Positions 1-8,123 of a stretch of 64,000 nt of DNA are shown here, piece by piece. Under the pieces are notes generated by a model. That model saw only the letters and a list, made by a program, of their open reading frames with translations. It was not told the origin of the DNA and searched no databases. Position 1 is the first letter of the stretch, and every line of letters begins with the position of its first letter. The position numbers were made by a program, and so were the translations under genes. Source of the DNA: Trueperaceae bacterium (GTDB lineage: Bacteria; Deinococcota; Deinococci; Deinococcales; Trueperaceae); contig DASVCN010000005.1 of assembly GCA_036381595.1 (NCBI GenBank), positions 1-64,000 on the forward strand, given 5' to 3'.

Positions 1-279
1 CACCGGAATGTTGCGGGTGGCTTCGTGACTTCGCAGCCAGCCGAGGACCTCGACGCCGTTCATCCGAGGAAGTTTCAGGTCGAGCAGTATCACGTTCGGC
101 ACTCCGTTGGCGCCGCCGCCATCCGGCGTAAGTCGCTCCACCGCCTCGACGCCGTCGCGCGCGACGATCACCTGGGCGTCGACGCCGATCCTCCGCAGGG
201 CGCGAAGGGTCAGGAACACGTCGTCATCGTTGTCCTCCACGAGGAGGATATTGCCGCTGCGCTGCCCGCCGTGCCTCAC
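1..279 (-). CDS. Response regulator receiver protein (CheY-like, partial)
   Basis: Reverse-strand frame open from a GTG at 279 to the window edge, so the C-terminus is missing (93 residues seen). It reads like a stand-alone receiver domain: the acidic pair in ILLVEDNDDD near residues 11-20, the phosphorylatable Asp in VILLDLKLPRMNG near residue 70, and the following helix GVEVLGWLRSHEATRNIPV. The LDLKLPRMNG form and the short start are typical of Rcp1-type regulators that work with phytochrome or other hybrid histidine kinases. No partner kinase is visible because the downstream side is outside the window. It diverges from the suf operon. The start is uncertain, since the frame stays open upstream and no clear ribosome site is seen. 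Confidence 0.85.
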   Translation of the reverse strand, partial: MRHGGQRSGNILLVEDNDDDVFLTLRALRRIGVDAQVIVARDGVEAVERLTPDGGGANGVPNVILLDLKLPRMNGVEVLGWLRSHEATRNIPV

Positions 280-369
280 TGGGGCGAGAGTAGCACGGTG
301 CAGTTCGAGCAGAGGTCCTGCCCGCGGGCCGGCCGGTCGAATTCCTGGAGCGGCTGTCGAGTGCGAAAC

Positions 370-398
370 TCGACTGGCCCGGCAGGCGCGTGTATACT
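370..398 (+). promoter_or_regulatory. Predicted promoter of the suf operon
   Basis: TCGACT at 370-375 and TATACT at 393-398 are separated by 17 bp, a good sigma-70 type arrangement. The distance to the sufC start at 471 leaves a leader of about 65 nt with a GAGGT ribosome site at 461-465. Unlike many genes here, this one is clearly not leaderless. No known Fe-S regulator site was recognised. Confidence 0.55.
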
Positions 399-470
399 CT
401 AAATCGGAATAGCTCCTAGAAACGACTTATCCCGACTCGCAATACCAAGAGACAAGCGCAGAGGTAGCCG

Positions 471-1232
471 ATGAGTGAGAACAAACTGGAAATTCGCGAC
501 CTGCACGCCCGCATCGTGGGCGGCGAGAAGATACTCCACGGAGTCGACCTGGTCGTGCCGAAGGGTGAAGTGCACGCACTCATGGGTCCGAACGGATCGG
601 GCAAGTCGACTCTGGCCAAGCTCATAGCGGGCGACCCGGCCTACGAGGTGACCCAGGGTGACGTGCTCGTCGACGGTCAGAGCGTCCTCGAGATGGAGCC
701 TGACGAGCGGGCCAGAGCCGGCCTCTACCTCGCGTTCCAGTACCCGGTCGAAGTGCCCGGGGTGTCGATCGCGAACTTCCTCCGTCTCGCCCTCAACGCG
801 CGGCGCGAAGATGACGACGAGATCGGCGTGATGGAGTTCTACAACAAACTCCAGAGCGCGGTGAAGGCGCTCGACTGGGACGACTCGATCATCGAGCGCA
901 ACCTGCACGAGGGCTTCTCGGGCGGCGAGAAGAAGCGCTCCGAGATCCTCCAGCTCCTGGTGCTCGAGCCCCGCTACGCGATCCTCGACGAGACCGATTC
1001 CGGTCTCGACGTCGATGCGCTCAAGGTCGTGTCCCAGGGGGTGAACGCGGCCCGCGGTCCCGACTTCGGCGCCCTCGTGATCACCCACTACCAGCGGCTG
1101 CTCAACTACATCGTCCCCGACCGCGTGCACGTGATGGTCGCAGGCAAGATCGTCACCTCCGGTGACAAGGAGCTCGCCAAGGAGCTCGACGTCAAGGGTT
1201 ACGACTGGGTTCGCGAGCAGGTGGCCGTCTAG
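471..1232 (+). CDS. sufC: SufC, Fe-S cluster assembly ATPase
   Basis: 253 residues, the usual length of SufC. SufC is a soluble ABC-type ATPase that binds SufB and SufD and drives cluster assembly on the SufBC2D scaffold in the cytoplasm. Visible motifs are Walker [10 protein letters not shown] (about residues 43-51), signature FSGGEKKR (about 146-153) and Walker B with the SufC-typical [10 protein letters not shown] (about 170-179). ATG at 471 follows a GAGGT ribosome site. First gene of a co-directional cluster with sufB (42 nt on) and sufD. The order C-B-D, without SufS, SufU or SufE here, means the cysteine desulfurase must lie elsewhere. Confidence 0.97.
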   Translation: MSENKLEIRDLHARIVGGEKILHGVDLVVPKGEVHALMGPNGSGKSTLAKLIAGDPAYEVTQGDVLVDGQSVLEMEPDERARAGLYLAFQYPVEVPGVSIANFLRLALNARREDDDEIGVMEFYNKLQSAVKALDWDDSIIERNLHEGFSGGEKKRSEILQLLVLEPRYAILDETDSGLDVDALKVVSQGVNAARGPDFGALVITHYQRLLNYIVPDRVHVMVAGKIVTSGDKELAKELDVKGYDWVREQVAV

Positions 1233-1274
1233 CCCGCCCTGCCCATCAGGCCTGACGAACGAGAGGAGCAAAGC

Positions 1275-2705
1275 ATGGCAGAGATGCCGCTTGAACACCC
1301 CGATGCCGGCAAGCTCGAGGGGATGCAGCACGAGCAGCAGTACGACTTCCGACTGCCCGAGAACTACTTCTTCAGGTCCGAGAAGGGCCTGAACAAGCGG
1401 GTCATCGAGAAGATCAGCTACTACAAGAATGAGCCGCAGTTCATGCTGGATTTCCGGCTCAAGGCGCTCGAGATCGCCGAGAAGAAGGGCCGCCCCAAGT
1501 GGGGACCCGACCTCTCGAGGCTGAACTTCGACGACATCTACTTCTACATCCGCCCTCAGGACCGCAAGGGCAGCAACGACTGGAACGACGTGCCCGAAGA
1601 GGTCCGTGAGACCTACCGCAAGCTGGGCATCCCCGAGGCCGAGCAGAAGGCGCTGGCAGGAGTCGGCGCCCAGTACGAGTCGGAGATGGTCTACCACAGC
1701 CTCAAGGAGGAGTGGGAGAAGAAGGGCGTCATCTTCCTCGACACCGACACCGGGCTGCAACAGCACCCGGAACTGTTCAAGGAGTACTTCGCGACGGTGG
1801 TGCCCCCCGAGGACAACTACTTCGCCGCGGTGAACTCGGCGGTCTGGTCTGGCGGCTCGTTCGTCTACGTTCCCGAAGGCGTCGAGGTGGAGGTTCCTCT
1901 GCAGGCCTACTTCCTCATCAACGCCCAGAGCATGGGCCAGTTCGAGCGCACCCTCATCATCGGCGCTCCCGGTTCGAAGTTCCACTACATCGAGGGCTGC
2001 ACCGCACCCACCTACAACTCCGATTCTTTCCACTCCGGAGTGATCGAGATAATCTGTCAGGAGAGCTCGTCGGTGCGTTACTCGACCATCCAGAACTGGT
2101 CGCACAACGTCTACAATCTCGTTACCCAGCGGGCGCTCGTGCATGAGCACGCCTCGATGGGTTGGCTCGACGGCAACCTGGGGTCGAAGACCACGATGAA
2201 GTACCCCAGCTGCTTCCTCGTCGGTGAAGGGGCCCACGGCGAGGTGCTCTCGATCGCCTTCGCCGGTGACGGTCAGCATCAGGACGCCGGGGCCAAGATG
2301 ATCCACGCCGCGCCACGGACCACATCGTCGATCGTCTCCAAGTCGATCTCCAAGGGCAGCGGCCGCTCCAGCTACCGGGGCCTTGTGCAGATCCACGAGG
2401 GGGCCGAGTACGCGCGCTCGAACGTCGAATGCGACGCACTGCTGCTCGACGAGACCGCGAAGACCGACACCTATCCCTATATCGAGATCAACGAGAAGAC
2501 GGCGCACATCGGCCACGAGGCCACGGTCAGCAAACTCAACGACGAGCAGATCTTCTACCTGATGTCGCGGGGTCTGCCCGAGGACGAGGCGATGGCCCTC
2601 ATAGTTCGGGGCTTCCTCGAACCGGTGGCCAAGGAGCTACCGCTCGAGTACGCCGTCGAACTGAATCGCCTCATCGAGCTCGAGATGGAAGGGAGCGTAG
2701 GATAG
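1275..2705 (+). CDS. sufB: SufB, Fe-S cluster scaffold subunit
   Basis: 476 residues, normal for SufB. It forms the Fe-S scaffold with SufD and receives sulfur before the cluster is passed to target proteins. The beta-helix core includes the conserved [21 protein letters not shown] region (about residues 234-255), whose cysteine corresponds to the sulfur-accepting Cys of the family, and the C-terminal region [20 protein letters not shown] followed by [12 protein letters not shown]. The start ATG has an AGGAG-like ribosome site (GAGAGGAGC). It sits 42 nt after sufC and 25 nt before sufD, so co-transcription is very likely. Nothing unusual in composition or length. Confidence 0.97.
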   Translation: MAEMPLEHPDAGKLEGMQHEQQYDFRLPENYFFRSEKGLNKRVIEKISYYKNEPQFMLDFRLKALEIAEKKGRPKWGPDLSRLNFDDIYFYIRPQDRKGSNDWNDVPEEVRETYRKLGIPEAEQKALAGVGAQYESEMVYHSLKEEWEKKGVIFLDTDTGLQQHPELFKEYFATVVPPEDNYFAAVNSAVWSGGSFVYVPEGVEVEVPLQAYFLINAQSMGQFERTLIIGAPGSKFHYIEGCTAPTYNSDSFHSGVIEIICQESSSVRYSTIQNWSHNVYNLVTQRALVHEHASMGWLDGNLGSKTTMKYPSCFLVGEGAHGEVLSIAFAGDGQHQDAGAKMIHAAPRTTSSIVSKSISKGSGRSSYRGLVQIHEGAEYARSNVECDALLLDETAKTDTYPYIEINEKTAHIGHEATVSKLNDEQIFYLMSRGLPEDEAMALIVRGFLEPVAKELPLEYAVELNRLIELEMEGSVG

Positions 2706-2730
2706 GGGCCCGCGGGCGACCCGAATCAAG

Positions 2731-4053
2731 ATGGCAACACTCGTAGACAACACCCCCCTGTCGGACGCTGCCCTCGAGGCGCTGATACAGAAGTACGACG
2801 AGCCGCAGTGGCTGGCGCAGGAACGCCGGGCCGCCCTGCGTTCGTTCGAGCAGACTCCCTTCCCGACCAGGAGGGATGAGGAGTGGCGCTACAGCCAACT
2901 CGACCGCTTCTCTCTCGAAGGACTCTCGATCGTCGAGGGCGCGCGGGACCGCGAGGTGTCGGAGCGCATCCGGATGCGGATGACCGACTCGGACGCCGAG
3001 GGGATACTCGTCCACAAGGGCGGCGAGGTGATCCACCGCGACTCGAAGATCAGCGAGAAGGGGGTCATCTTCACCGACTTGAGGAGTGCGCTCCGTGAGC
3101 ACGAGGACCTCGTTCGCGAGCACCTCTACAGCGCCGTCAACGCCGGGCAGAGCAAGTACACCGCCCTCAACTCGGCGTTCTGGGAGAACGGCACCTTCGT
3201 CTACGTTCCGAGTGGTGTCGAGGTGGCACTGCCCCTGGGTGCCTTCACCACCGCCGACAGCGGCGGCCTCGTGAACGGGCGAACTCTCGTGGTCGTCGGT
3301 TCCAATGCCAAGGTCACCTACCTCGATGAGTACACCAGCGAGCCGATCGGCGAGCGGCACTTCTACAACGGAGCGACCGAGATCATCCTCGAGGGTGGCG
3401 CCAAGCTGCGCTACGTCGCGCTCCAGAACTGGAGCCGCGATGTCGTTCACATGAACCGCATCAGGGCGCATCTGGCCCGCGACAGTCGGCTCGAGAGCCT
3501 GAGCGTGAGCCTGGGCGCCAACACCGCGCGAGCCGAGGTCGAGAGCCGACTCGAGGGGCCGGGTGCCGACAGCGAGATGCTGGGTCTCTACTTCGCCGAC
3601 AAAGGTCAGCATTTCAACCAGTACACGCTGCAGCACCACGCCTCCCACCATGCCAGGAGCGACCTGCTCTTCAAGGGTGCCCTGCGTGACGCCTCGACCG
3701 CCGTCTACTCGGGCGTCATCCGCGTCGACGAGGGTGCTCAGAAGACGGACGCATACCAGACCAACCGGAACCTGCTGCTCGATCGCGATTCAGAAGCGGT
3801 GTCCATCCCGCAGCTGGAGATCGGCGCCAACGACGTGAGGTGCTCCCACGGTTCCACCACCGGCCCCGTCCCCGAGGACCAGCGCTTCTACCTGATGAGT
3901 CGCGGCCTGCCGCCCGAACTCGCCGAGCATGTGCTCGTCACCGGCTTCCTCTACGAGGTGATGAGCCGCGTTACCCTGCCGAAAGTGGCGCAGTACGTCG
4001 AGCGGGTGGTGCAGGCCAAGCTGGGCGTGCCGGGCGTGAAGGAGAAGCTCTGA
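2731..4053 (+). CDS. sufD: SufD, Fe-S cluster assembly scaffold subunit
   Basis: 440 residues, a SufB paralogue. The N-terminal helical part contains a TRRDEEWRYSQLDRF motif (about residues 46-60) and the beta-helix ends in [34 protein letters not shown] (about residues 361-394). The Cys-Ser-His-Gly stretch matches the conserved SufD segment containing the histidine used in assembly. SufD pairs with SufB and two SufC to form the assembly complex. It starts 25 nt after sufB and its stop is 19 nt before the Rieske gene, which suggests one transcript for all four. Confidence 0.96.
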   Translation: MATLVDNTPLSDAALEALIQKYDEPQWLAQERRAALRSFEQTPFPTRRDEEWRYSQLDRFSLEGLSIVEGARDREVSERIRMRMTDSDAEGILVHKGGEVIHRDSKISEKGVIFTDLRSALREHEDLVREHLYSAVNAGQSKYTALNSAFWENGTFVYVPSGVEVALPLGAFTTADSGGLVNGRTLVVVGSNAKVTYLDEYTSEPIGERHFYNGATEIILEGGAKLRYVALQNWSRDVVHMNRIRAHLARDSRLESLSVSLGANTARAEVESRLEGPGADSEMLGLYFADKGQHFNQYTLQHHASHHARSDLLFKGALRDASTAVYSGVIRVDEGAQKTDAYQTNRNLLLDRDSEAVSIPQLEIGANDVRCSHGSTTGPVPEDQRFYLMSRGLPPELAEHVLVTGFLYEVMSRVTLPKVAQYVERVVQAKLGVPGVKEKL

Positions 4054-4072
4054 TCACGCAAGAGGCTGGTCG

Positions 4073-4393
4073 GTGGTGACCGAGACGAGAGTCGAAGTCG
4101 GAGCGACCGAGAGCTTCCCTGAAGGTAGCGTCACGGCGGTGAGCGTCGGGGGCCAGAGTCTGGTCGTGATCCGTCAGGATGGCGAGTTCTTCGCCGTTCC
4201 CGACCAGTGCACCCACGAGAAGTACCCGCTATCCAACGGCGAACTGCTCGACGGGAAGATCAAGTGCATAAAGCACGGCGCTACCTTCGACTTGCGCACC
4301 GGAAGGGCGACCCTGCCCGCGGTGAAGAAGCTGAGGCTGTTCGACACCGCTGTCGAGGACGGCAAGGTCTACGTGGTGATGCAGGAGGCCTAA
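4073..4393 (+). CDS. Small Rieske [2Fe-2S] ferredoxin, last gene of suf operon
   Basis: 106-residue soluble Rieske protein. Both cluster-binding boxes are intact: CTH (about residues 44-46) and CIKHG (about 63-67), giving two Cys and two His ligands. It has no membrane anchor or signal peptide, so it resembles the ferredoxin subunits of non-heme oxygenases or NirD-like proteins rather than cytochrome bc Rieske proteins. Start is GTG at 4073 or 4076. Placement 19 nt after sufD implies co-expression with SUF. Similar small Rieske genes follow suf clusters in other bacteria, so an electron-transfer or cluster-carrier role in assembly is plausible but inferred. Confidence 0.9.
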   Translation: MVTETRVEVGATESFPEGSVTAVSVGGQSLVVIRQDGEFFAVPDQCTHEKYPLSNGELLDGKIKCIKHGATFDLRTGRATLPAVKKLRLFDTAVEDGKVYVVMQEA

Positions 4394-4434
4394 CGGTTCC
4401 CCCTACCGCCGGATGAAGGGCACCGGACCCGCGT

Positions 4435-5025
4435 TCACAGCGCGGTCACGCCATCCACGACCAGTTGCACGGCCAACATGATCAGCAGCATCCCCATGAG
4501 CCGCTCGATAGCGACCAGGCCGCGCTCGCGCAGGACCTTGTAGAGGAGCGGGGCGGCCATCAGGACCGCAGCGGTCCCGATCCAGGCGATCAGCAGCGCC
4601 GAGATCCACTTGCCCATGGCTTCCGGCTCGGTCCTCGACATGAGGATGACCATGGCCATCGCCGATGGCCCGGCGATGAGCGGGATGGCGAGCGGCACGA
4701 TGAAAGGCTCGCCGCCGATCTGCCGCCCCATCACACCTTCCGGGCGCGGGAATACCATCCGCAGCCCGATGACCCCGAGCACGATGCCGCCCGCGATCGC
4801 GACCGACTGCTGTTGCAGGCCCAGGAAGCCGAGGATGTCCTGACCGACGAAGAGGAAGAGGACGAGCACGGCGAGAGCGATCAGCAGTTCGCGGAAGACG
4901 ATGAAACGGCGGCGCGACGCATCGACATCCCTGAGCAGCGAGAGCACCAGCGGAGAGTTCCCGAACGGATCCATCACGAAGAAGAGCAGTGCAGCCGCGG
5001 ACCACACGCTGTTGCCGATGTCCAT
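4435..5025 (-). CDS. MarC family integral membrane protein
   Basis: 196 residues with about six hydrophobic segments and the MarC/UPF0056 pattern [17 protein letters not shown] near the N-terminus (about residues 15-31) and the matching second-half motif [21 protein letters not shown] (about 111-131). The two halves form an inverted repeat as in this family. Despite early naming, MarC proteins have no proven role in multidrug resistance; some archaeal members are described as neutral amino acid transporters. It converges with the suf operon (41 nt apart) and is preceded by a -10 box 7 nt before the ATG. Confidence 0.9.
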   Translation of the reverse strand: MDIGNSVWSAAALLFFVMDPFGNSPLVLSLLRDVDASRRRFIVFRELLIALAVLVLFLFVGQDILGFLGLQQQSVAIAGGIVLGVIGLRMVFPRPEGVMGRQIGGEPFIVPLAIPLIAGPSAMAMVILMSRTEPEAMGKWISALLIAWIGTAAVLMAAPLLYKVLRERGLVAIERLMGMLLIMLAVQLVVDGVTAL

Positions 5026-5032
5026 GCGTCAG

Positions 5033-5038
5033 AGCGTA
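5033..5038 (-). promoter_or_regulatory. -10 box TACGCT, leaderless marC start
   Basis: Read on the reverse strand, TACGCT lies 7 nt before the marC ATG. A transcript from it would begin at or next to the start codon. No good -35 box is visible. Confidence 0.45.
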
Positions 5039-5209
5039 CCCGTCGAGCCCGGCCACGACGTCGGTCCGACTCGCCGTGACCTCGGAAGGCCGGTCGCACC
5101 TGCTCAACTGGCACTACCTCACGGTGATGGAGCGGTACACCGTTACCGTGGGACACGTTCAATGGCGGCGCGAGCCGAGGTTTCGCGGCGCCAGCCATCC
5201 GGGGGTGAT

Positions 5210-6337
5210 ATGAAACGACTGACAACGATACTTTTCGCTTTGCTCCTGTTGAACGCGGCTTCCGCTCAACAGGAGCTAGGGGACGTGCCCGACGACCATT
5301 GGGCTGCGGATGCGGTGCAGCGCATGGTCGAGCTGGGCATCATCCAAGGTTTCCCTGACGGAACCTTCCGCGGGAACGAAGCGTTCACCCGCTATCAGGC
5401 GGCGCTCGTGATCGACAGGGTGCTCGACGTCCTCGAGGACCAGCGACAGGCCGCTCAGGTGCTCGGCGAGGAAGACATCGAGGTGCTGCAGAACGCCATC
5501 GACGAGTTGCGGGCCGGTTTCGAGGACCTCGATCGCAGAGTCGCTACACTCGAACAGGAGGAGGACCAACCAACGGTCCAGTCGGCCGAAGTCGAGCAGT
5601 TGCGAGCCCAGGTAGAGGCGCTCAGCACCGAACTGGAAGAGTTGCGGGCCCAGATCGAAGAAGGTGAACTGCAGGGGCCACCGGGACCTCCTGGACCGGC
5701 GGGACCGCAGGGTCCCCAAGGTCCGCCCGGACCCGCCGGGCCCGAGGGACCACCCGGACCGGAGGGCCCGCAGGGACCGCCAGGACCACCAGGACCCCCG
5801 GGGCCGGCAGGTCCGGCAGCCGAGGTCGCGCCCCGACCCGAAGTGCCGCCAGTAGTCGAGGTCGAGGAACCGGAGCCCATCCGTCCCGCCGGCCAGGTCG
5901 AAGGGTTCCACCTGGGGGTAGCAGCGGTGAGCGAGCTCAACGACCGCGTGCCGGCAAGGTTCATCATGGGGTACAGCCGTCTCATCGGGCCGATCGGCAT
6001 ACGAGCCAGCGTCGACTACGGGCGTCAGAGCCCGATCGACCAGGGGACACTCGCTTTCGCCGGTCACCTCACCTACCGGATCGGCATGGGGCCCCGACTG
6101 TCGAGCTACCTCGGCGCGGGCGGCGGCTACCAGCTCAACCTGATGGACTGGTACCAGGCGAACGACGGGCCGTTCGCGAGCGCCCTGCTGGGCGTCGAGT
6201 ACTCGCTCAACGACTCGATGGGCCTGTTCGTCGAGGGGATGGCCGACTACTACTTCAACACCCCGCCCATCGTGGGCGAATATCAGTACGACCAGTTCTA
6301 CCCGACGGTCGCGCTCGGCTTGAACCTGCGCTTCTAG
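5210..6337 (+). CDS. SLH-domain outer envelope protein with coiled coil, collagen-like linker and beta-barrel
   Basis: 375 residues from ATG 5210 (GGGGGTG ribosome site directly upstream); the frame extends further 5' but only here does a signal peptide follow ([19 protein letters not shown], cut before QQ at about 20). Domains in order: one SLH domain (about 24-75, [20 protein letters not shown] then [11 protein letters not shown]); a coiled-coil stretch (about 85-150); sixteen uninterrupted Gly-X-Y triplets rich in Pro (156-203); a Pro/Glu hinge; and a C-terminal membrane beta-barrel (about 230-375) ending in VALGLNLRF, with final Phe as in outer-membrane proteins. SLH plus coiled coil plus barrel is the plan of Deinococcus-Thermus envelope porins that tie the outer membrane to the peptidoglycan-linked polymer. 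The collagen-like insert is unusual and suggests a trimer. Confidence 0.88.
   Translation: MKRLTTILFALLLLNAASAQQELGDVPDDHWAADAVQRMVELGIIQGFPDGTFRGNEAFTRYQAALVIDRVLDVLEDQRQAAQVLGEEDIEVLQNAIDELRAGFEDLDRRVATLEQEEDQPTVQSAEVEQLRAQVEALSTELEELRAQIEEGELQGPPGPPGPAGPQGPQGPPGPAGPEGPPGPEGPQGPPGPPGPPGPAGPAAEVAPRPEVPPVVEVEEPEPIRPAGQVEGFHLGVAAVSELNDRVPARFIMGYSRLIGPIGIRASVDYGRQSPIDQGTLAFAGHLTYRIGMGPRLSSYLGAGGGYQLNLMDWYQANDGPFASALLGVEYSLNDSMGLFVEGMADYYFNTPPIVGEYQYDQFYPTVALGLNLRF
5675..5818 (+). repeat. Collagen-like Gly-X-Y coding repeat (16 triplets)
   Basis: Nine-base periodic GC-rich repeat encoding GPP, GPA, GPQ and GPE triplets without a break, lying between the coiled coil and the barrel of the SLH protein. 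Codons vary (GGA, GGG, GGT, GGC), so this is selected protein sequence rather than a very recent slippage expansion. Confidence 0.95.
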
Positions 6338-6357
6338 GTCGCCGAGGAGGATGACGC

Positions 6358-6388
6358 GAGGGCGGTCCCGATCACCGGGACCGCCCTC
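6358..6388. terminator. Bidirectional terminator hairpin between SLH gene and ispF
   Basis: Perfect 13-bp inverted repeat (6358-6370 with 6376-6388) and a 5-nt loop, placed between two convergent genes 21 nt after one stop and 32 nt after the other. It lacks a long T tract, but its length and location support shared termination. Confidence 0.85.
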
Positions 6389-6419
6389 GACGTTGCGGAC
6401 CGGGCTTCTCCTTGTCCTG

Positions 6420-6908
6420 CTACTTCACGTCACTCGACAGCAGGACGGTGACCCGGGCCTGGATGTGATCGGGAGCGGCCCCTTCGCTGGTCTTGAACGT
6501 CACCCCCACCCGTCCCGAATCGAGACCCAGGAGACTGCACAGCCGCTTCTCTATCGCGTCGCGCTGCTCGCCCAGCTTGGGCTCGTCGAGGGTGATGACC
6601 GCGGCGACGTTGTTGAACTCGATCTTGCCACCCAGCCGACGTAGCCGCCTCAGGACCTCGCGCACGATCTCGCGGCCCGGGATGTCGCGGTAGCGCTCGT
6701 CGGCCGGTGGGAACAGGCGACCGATGTCGCCGAGGGCGAAAGCCGACAGGAGCGCGTCGGCGAGGGCGTGCAGGAGCACGTCACCGTCGGAATGCGCCTC
6801 CGGACCTCGGGGACTCCCTTCGATCTCCACCCCGCCCACGAGGAGCTTGCGCCCCGTCACGAGCCGGTGGCTGTCCTCGCCGTAGCCGATCCTCTGCATG
6901 GTTGGCAT
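6420..6908 (-). CDS. ispF: IspF, 2-C-methyl-D-erythritol 2,4-cyclodiphosphate synthase
   Basis: 162 residues, normal for IspF. It converts 4-diphosphocytidyl-2-C-methyl-erythritol 2-phosphate into the cyclodiphosphate with release of CMP, in the MEP isoprenoid route. Metal-binding and active-site motifs are seen: GEDSHRL (about residues 10-16), AHSDGDVLLHAL with the metal His (about 38-49), DIGRLFPPADERY and the C-terminal TFKTSEG (about 137-143). Start at 6908 (MPTMQRIGYG) is preferred to the inner ATG because a TAGAAT box lies 6 nt upstream. No other MEP genes are adjacent. Confidence 0.96.
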   Translation of the reverse strand: MPTMQRIGYGEDSHRLVTGRKLLVGGVEIEGSPRGPEAHSDGDVLLHALADALLSAFALGDIGRLFPPADERYRDIPGREIVREVLRRLRRLGGKIEFNNVAAVITLDEPKLGEQRDAIEKRLCSLLGLDSGRVGVTFKTSEGAAPDHIQARVTVLLSSDVK

Positions 6909-6914
6909 CGTCGC

Positions 6915-6920
6915 ATTCTA
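6915..6920 (-). promoter_or_regulatory. -10 box TAGAAT, leaderless ispF start
   Basis: On the reverse strand TAGAAT is 6 nt before the ATG at 6908, which fits a leaderless transcript and decides between the two in-frame ATG codons. Confidence 0.5.
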
Positions 6921-6988
6921 AGTCAGCCGCCACTTTGCGCCGCGGCCTCTTCCAGTCAGATGGCTCCAGCAGAAGGGCCCATGCGACA

Positions 6989-7861
6989 ATGGCGGCGATG
7001 TCCCGTGCCGGTGGGATCCTCGTCCTGGTCTGCATCACGCTGGTGTGGGGAACGACCTTCGTCGTCATCAAGGACGCCCTCGACACGATCTCGGTACCGC
7101 TCCTGTTGGCCGTGCGATTCAGCCTCGCCGCGCTGCTCCTCGGCTGGGTTCGCGTCGAACGCCGTGCTCTCGGTCCCGCGATGATCCTCGGCGTCCTCGC
7201 ATTCCTGGGCTTCGCCAGCCAGACGATCGGCATCGACCTCACCTCGGCCTCCAAGGCAGCCTTCATCACCGGGCTGTCGGTGATCCTCACGCCGCTGATA
7301 AGTTCCGTCTGGTTCAGGAACAGGATCGCCCCTCGGGCCTACCTCGCAGCGGCAGTGGCTCTGGGCGGCCTGGCGCTGATGAGTTCCACCGGAGCCAGCG
7401 GGGTCAACGCCGGCGACGTCTGGCTGCTGGGCACCGCTCTCTCGTACGCCCTCTACATCGTCTACCTGGGCCAGGTCGCCGCCGACCTCCCGGTCCTCTC
7501 GCTGGCCGGGGCGCAGCACTGGCCGATGGCGCTGCTCGCCTGGGTCTGGGCGCTTCCGCAGGTCGGCCAGCTGGGTAAGGTGCCGCTGGCCACGTACGGC
7601 GCTATCGTCTACCTGGCGCTGGTCGCGACCGCGCTCGTCGCAGTCCTGCAGGCTTACGCTCAGAAGGTCGTTCCGGCGCACGTGGCCGCGCTCATCTTCC
7701 TGCTGGAACCGGTTTTCGCGGCCCTGTTCGCGTTCCTGCTGCTCGGTGAACGCCTGGGGCCCCTCGGCTGGCTGGGTGGCGTGCTGGTGGTCGTGGCCAT
7801 GCTCATCAGTGAGCTGCCCAGGCGCAGGCGTGGTTGGCCGAGCAGGGAGCAGGACAGGTGA
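6989..7861 (+). CDS. EamA/DMT family transporter
   Basis: 290 residues with ten hydrophobic segments in two five-helix EamA halves. Family marks are LVWGTTFVVIKDAL at residues about 18-31 (the WGxxF motif of helix 1) and LIFLLEPVFAALFAFLLLGERLGPLGWLGGVLV near the C-terminus. Such proteins export or exchange amino acids, metabolites or drugs across the inner membrane; the substrate cannot be deduced. ATG 6989 has an AGAAGGG site 11 nt upstream; ATG 6998 is an alternative. It diverges from ispF. A second EamA protein closes the window at 63252. Confidence 0.9.
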   Translation: MAAMSRAGGILVLVCITLVWGTTFVVIKDALDTISVPLLLAVRFSLAALLLGWVRVERRALGPAMILGVLAFLGFASQTIGIDLTSASKAAFITGLSVILTPLISSVWFRNRIAPRAYLAAAVALGGLALMSSTGASGVNAGDVWLLGTALSYALYIVYLGQVAADLPVLSLAGAQHWPMALLAWVWALPQVGQLGKVPLATYGAIVYLALVATALVAVLQAYAQKVVPAHVAALIFLLEPVFAALFAFLLLGERLGPLGWLGGVLVVVAMLISELPRRRRGWPSREQDR

Positions 7862-7871
7862 GTGCCGAGAG

Positions 7872-7889
7872 CAGCGGCTCACACCGCTG
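7872..7889 (+). terminator. Short hairpin after the EamA gene
   Basis: CAGCGG pairs with CCGCTG around a 6-nt loop, 10 nt after the stop codon and followed by GTTC. It could end the EamA transcript but is weak, with no T tract. Confidence 0.35.
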
Positions 7890-8070
7890 TTCATGAAGCA
7901 TGTGTCGGACGAGTAGCGGTAAGGCGGACGCCCTCATCCAGGTGACCGAAACACACGCCTCTGACGACGGCTCCCCTTTCGCCGAGGAGGCAACGGTTCT
8001 CGGAACGTTCGGGACGTACCCAGCGCCGAGCGCGAATCTCTCGACTCCGCCTGAGCTGTGCCGAAGAGAA

Positions 8071-8098
8071 GGCCGTCCGGGATAGAACCCGGACGGCC
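8071..8098 (-). terminator. Rho-independent terminator of acetyl-CoA synthetase gene
   Basis: Perfect 11-bp inverted repeat (8071-8081 with 8088-8098) around a 6-nt loop, 25 nt beyond the acs stop codon. In the reverse-strand direction it is followed by TTCTCTT, so it acts for acs. The remaining 180 bp up to the EamA gene hold no supported gene or recognised riboswitch. Confidence 0.85.
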
Positions 8099-8123
8099 GC
8101 CTTCCAGTGACTGGAACGACTTC

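Noticed and set aside
399-2516. 705-codon open frame on the reverse strand
   Set aside because: It lies opposite sufC and sufB, has the valine-, leucine- and His-rich composition of an antisense shadow in GC-rich DNA, and no recognisable domain.
2671-3651. Long reverse frame opposite sufB/sufD
   Set aside because: Shadow of the sufD coding strand; no start signal or domain.
7900-8085. Small forward gene of 61 codons after the EamA gene
   Set aside because: Runs into the acs terminator stem, has no start signal, and no similarity that I can recognise.
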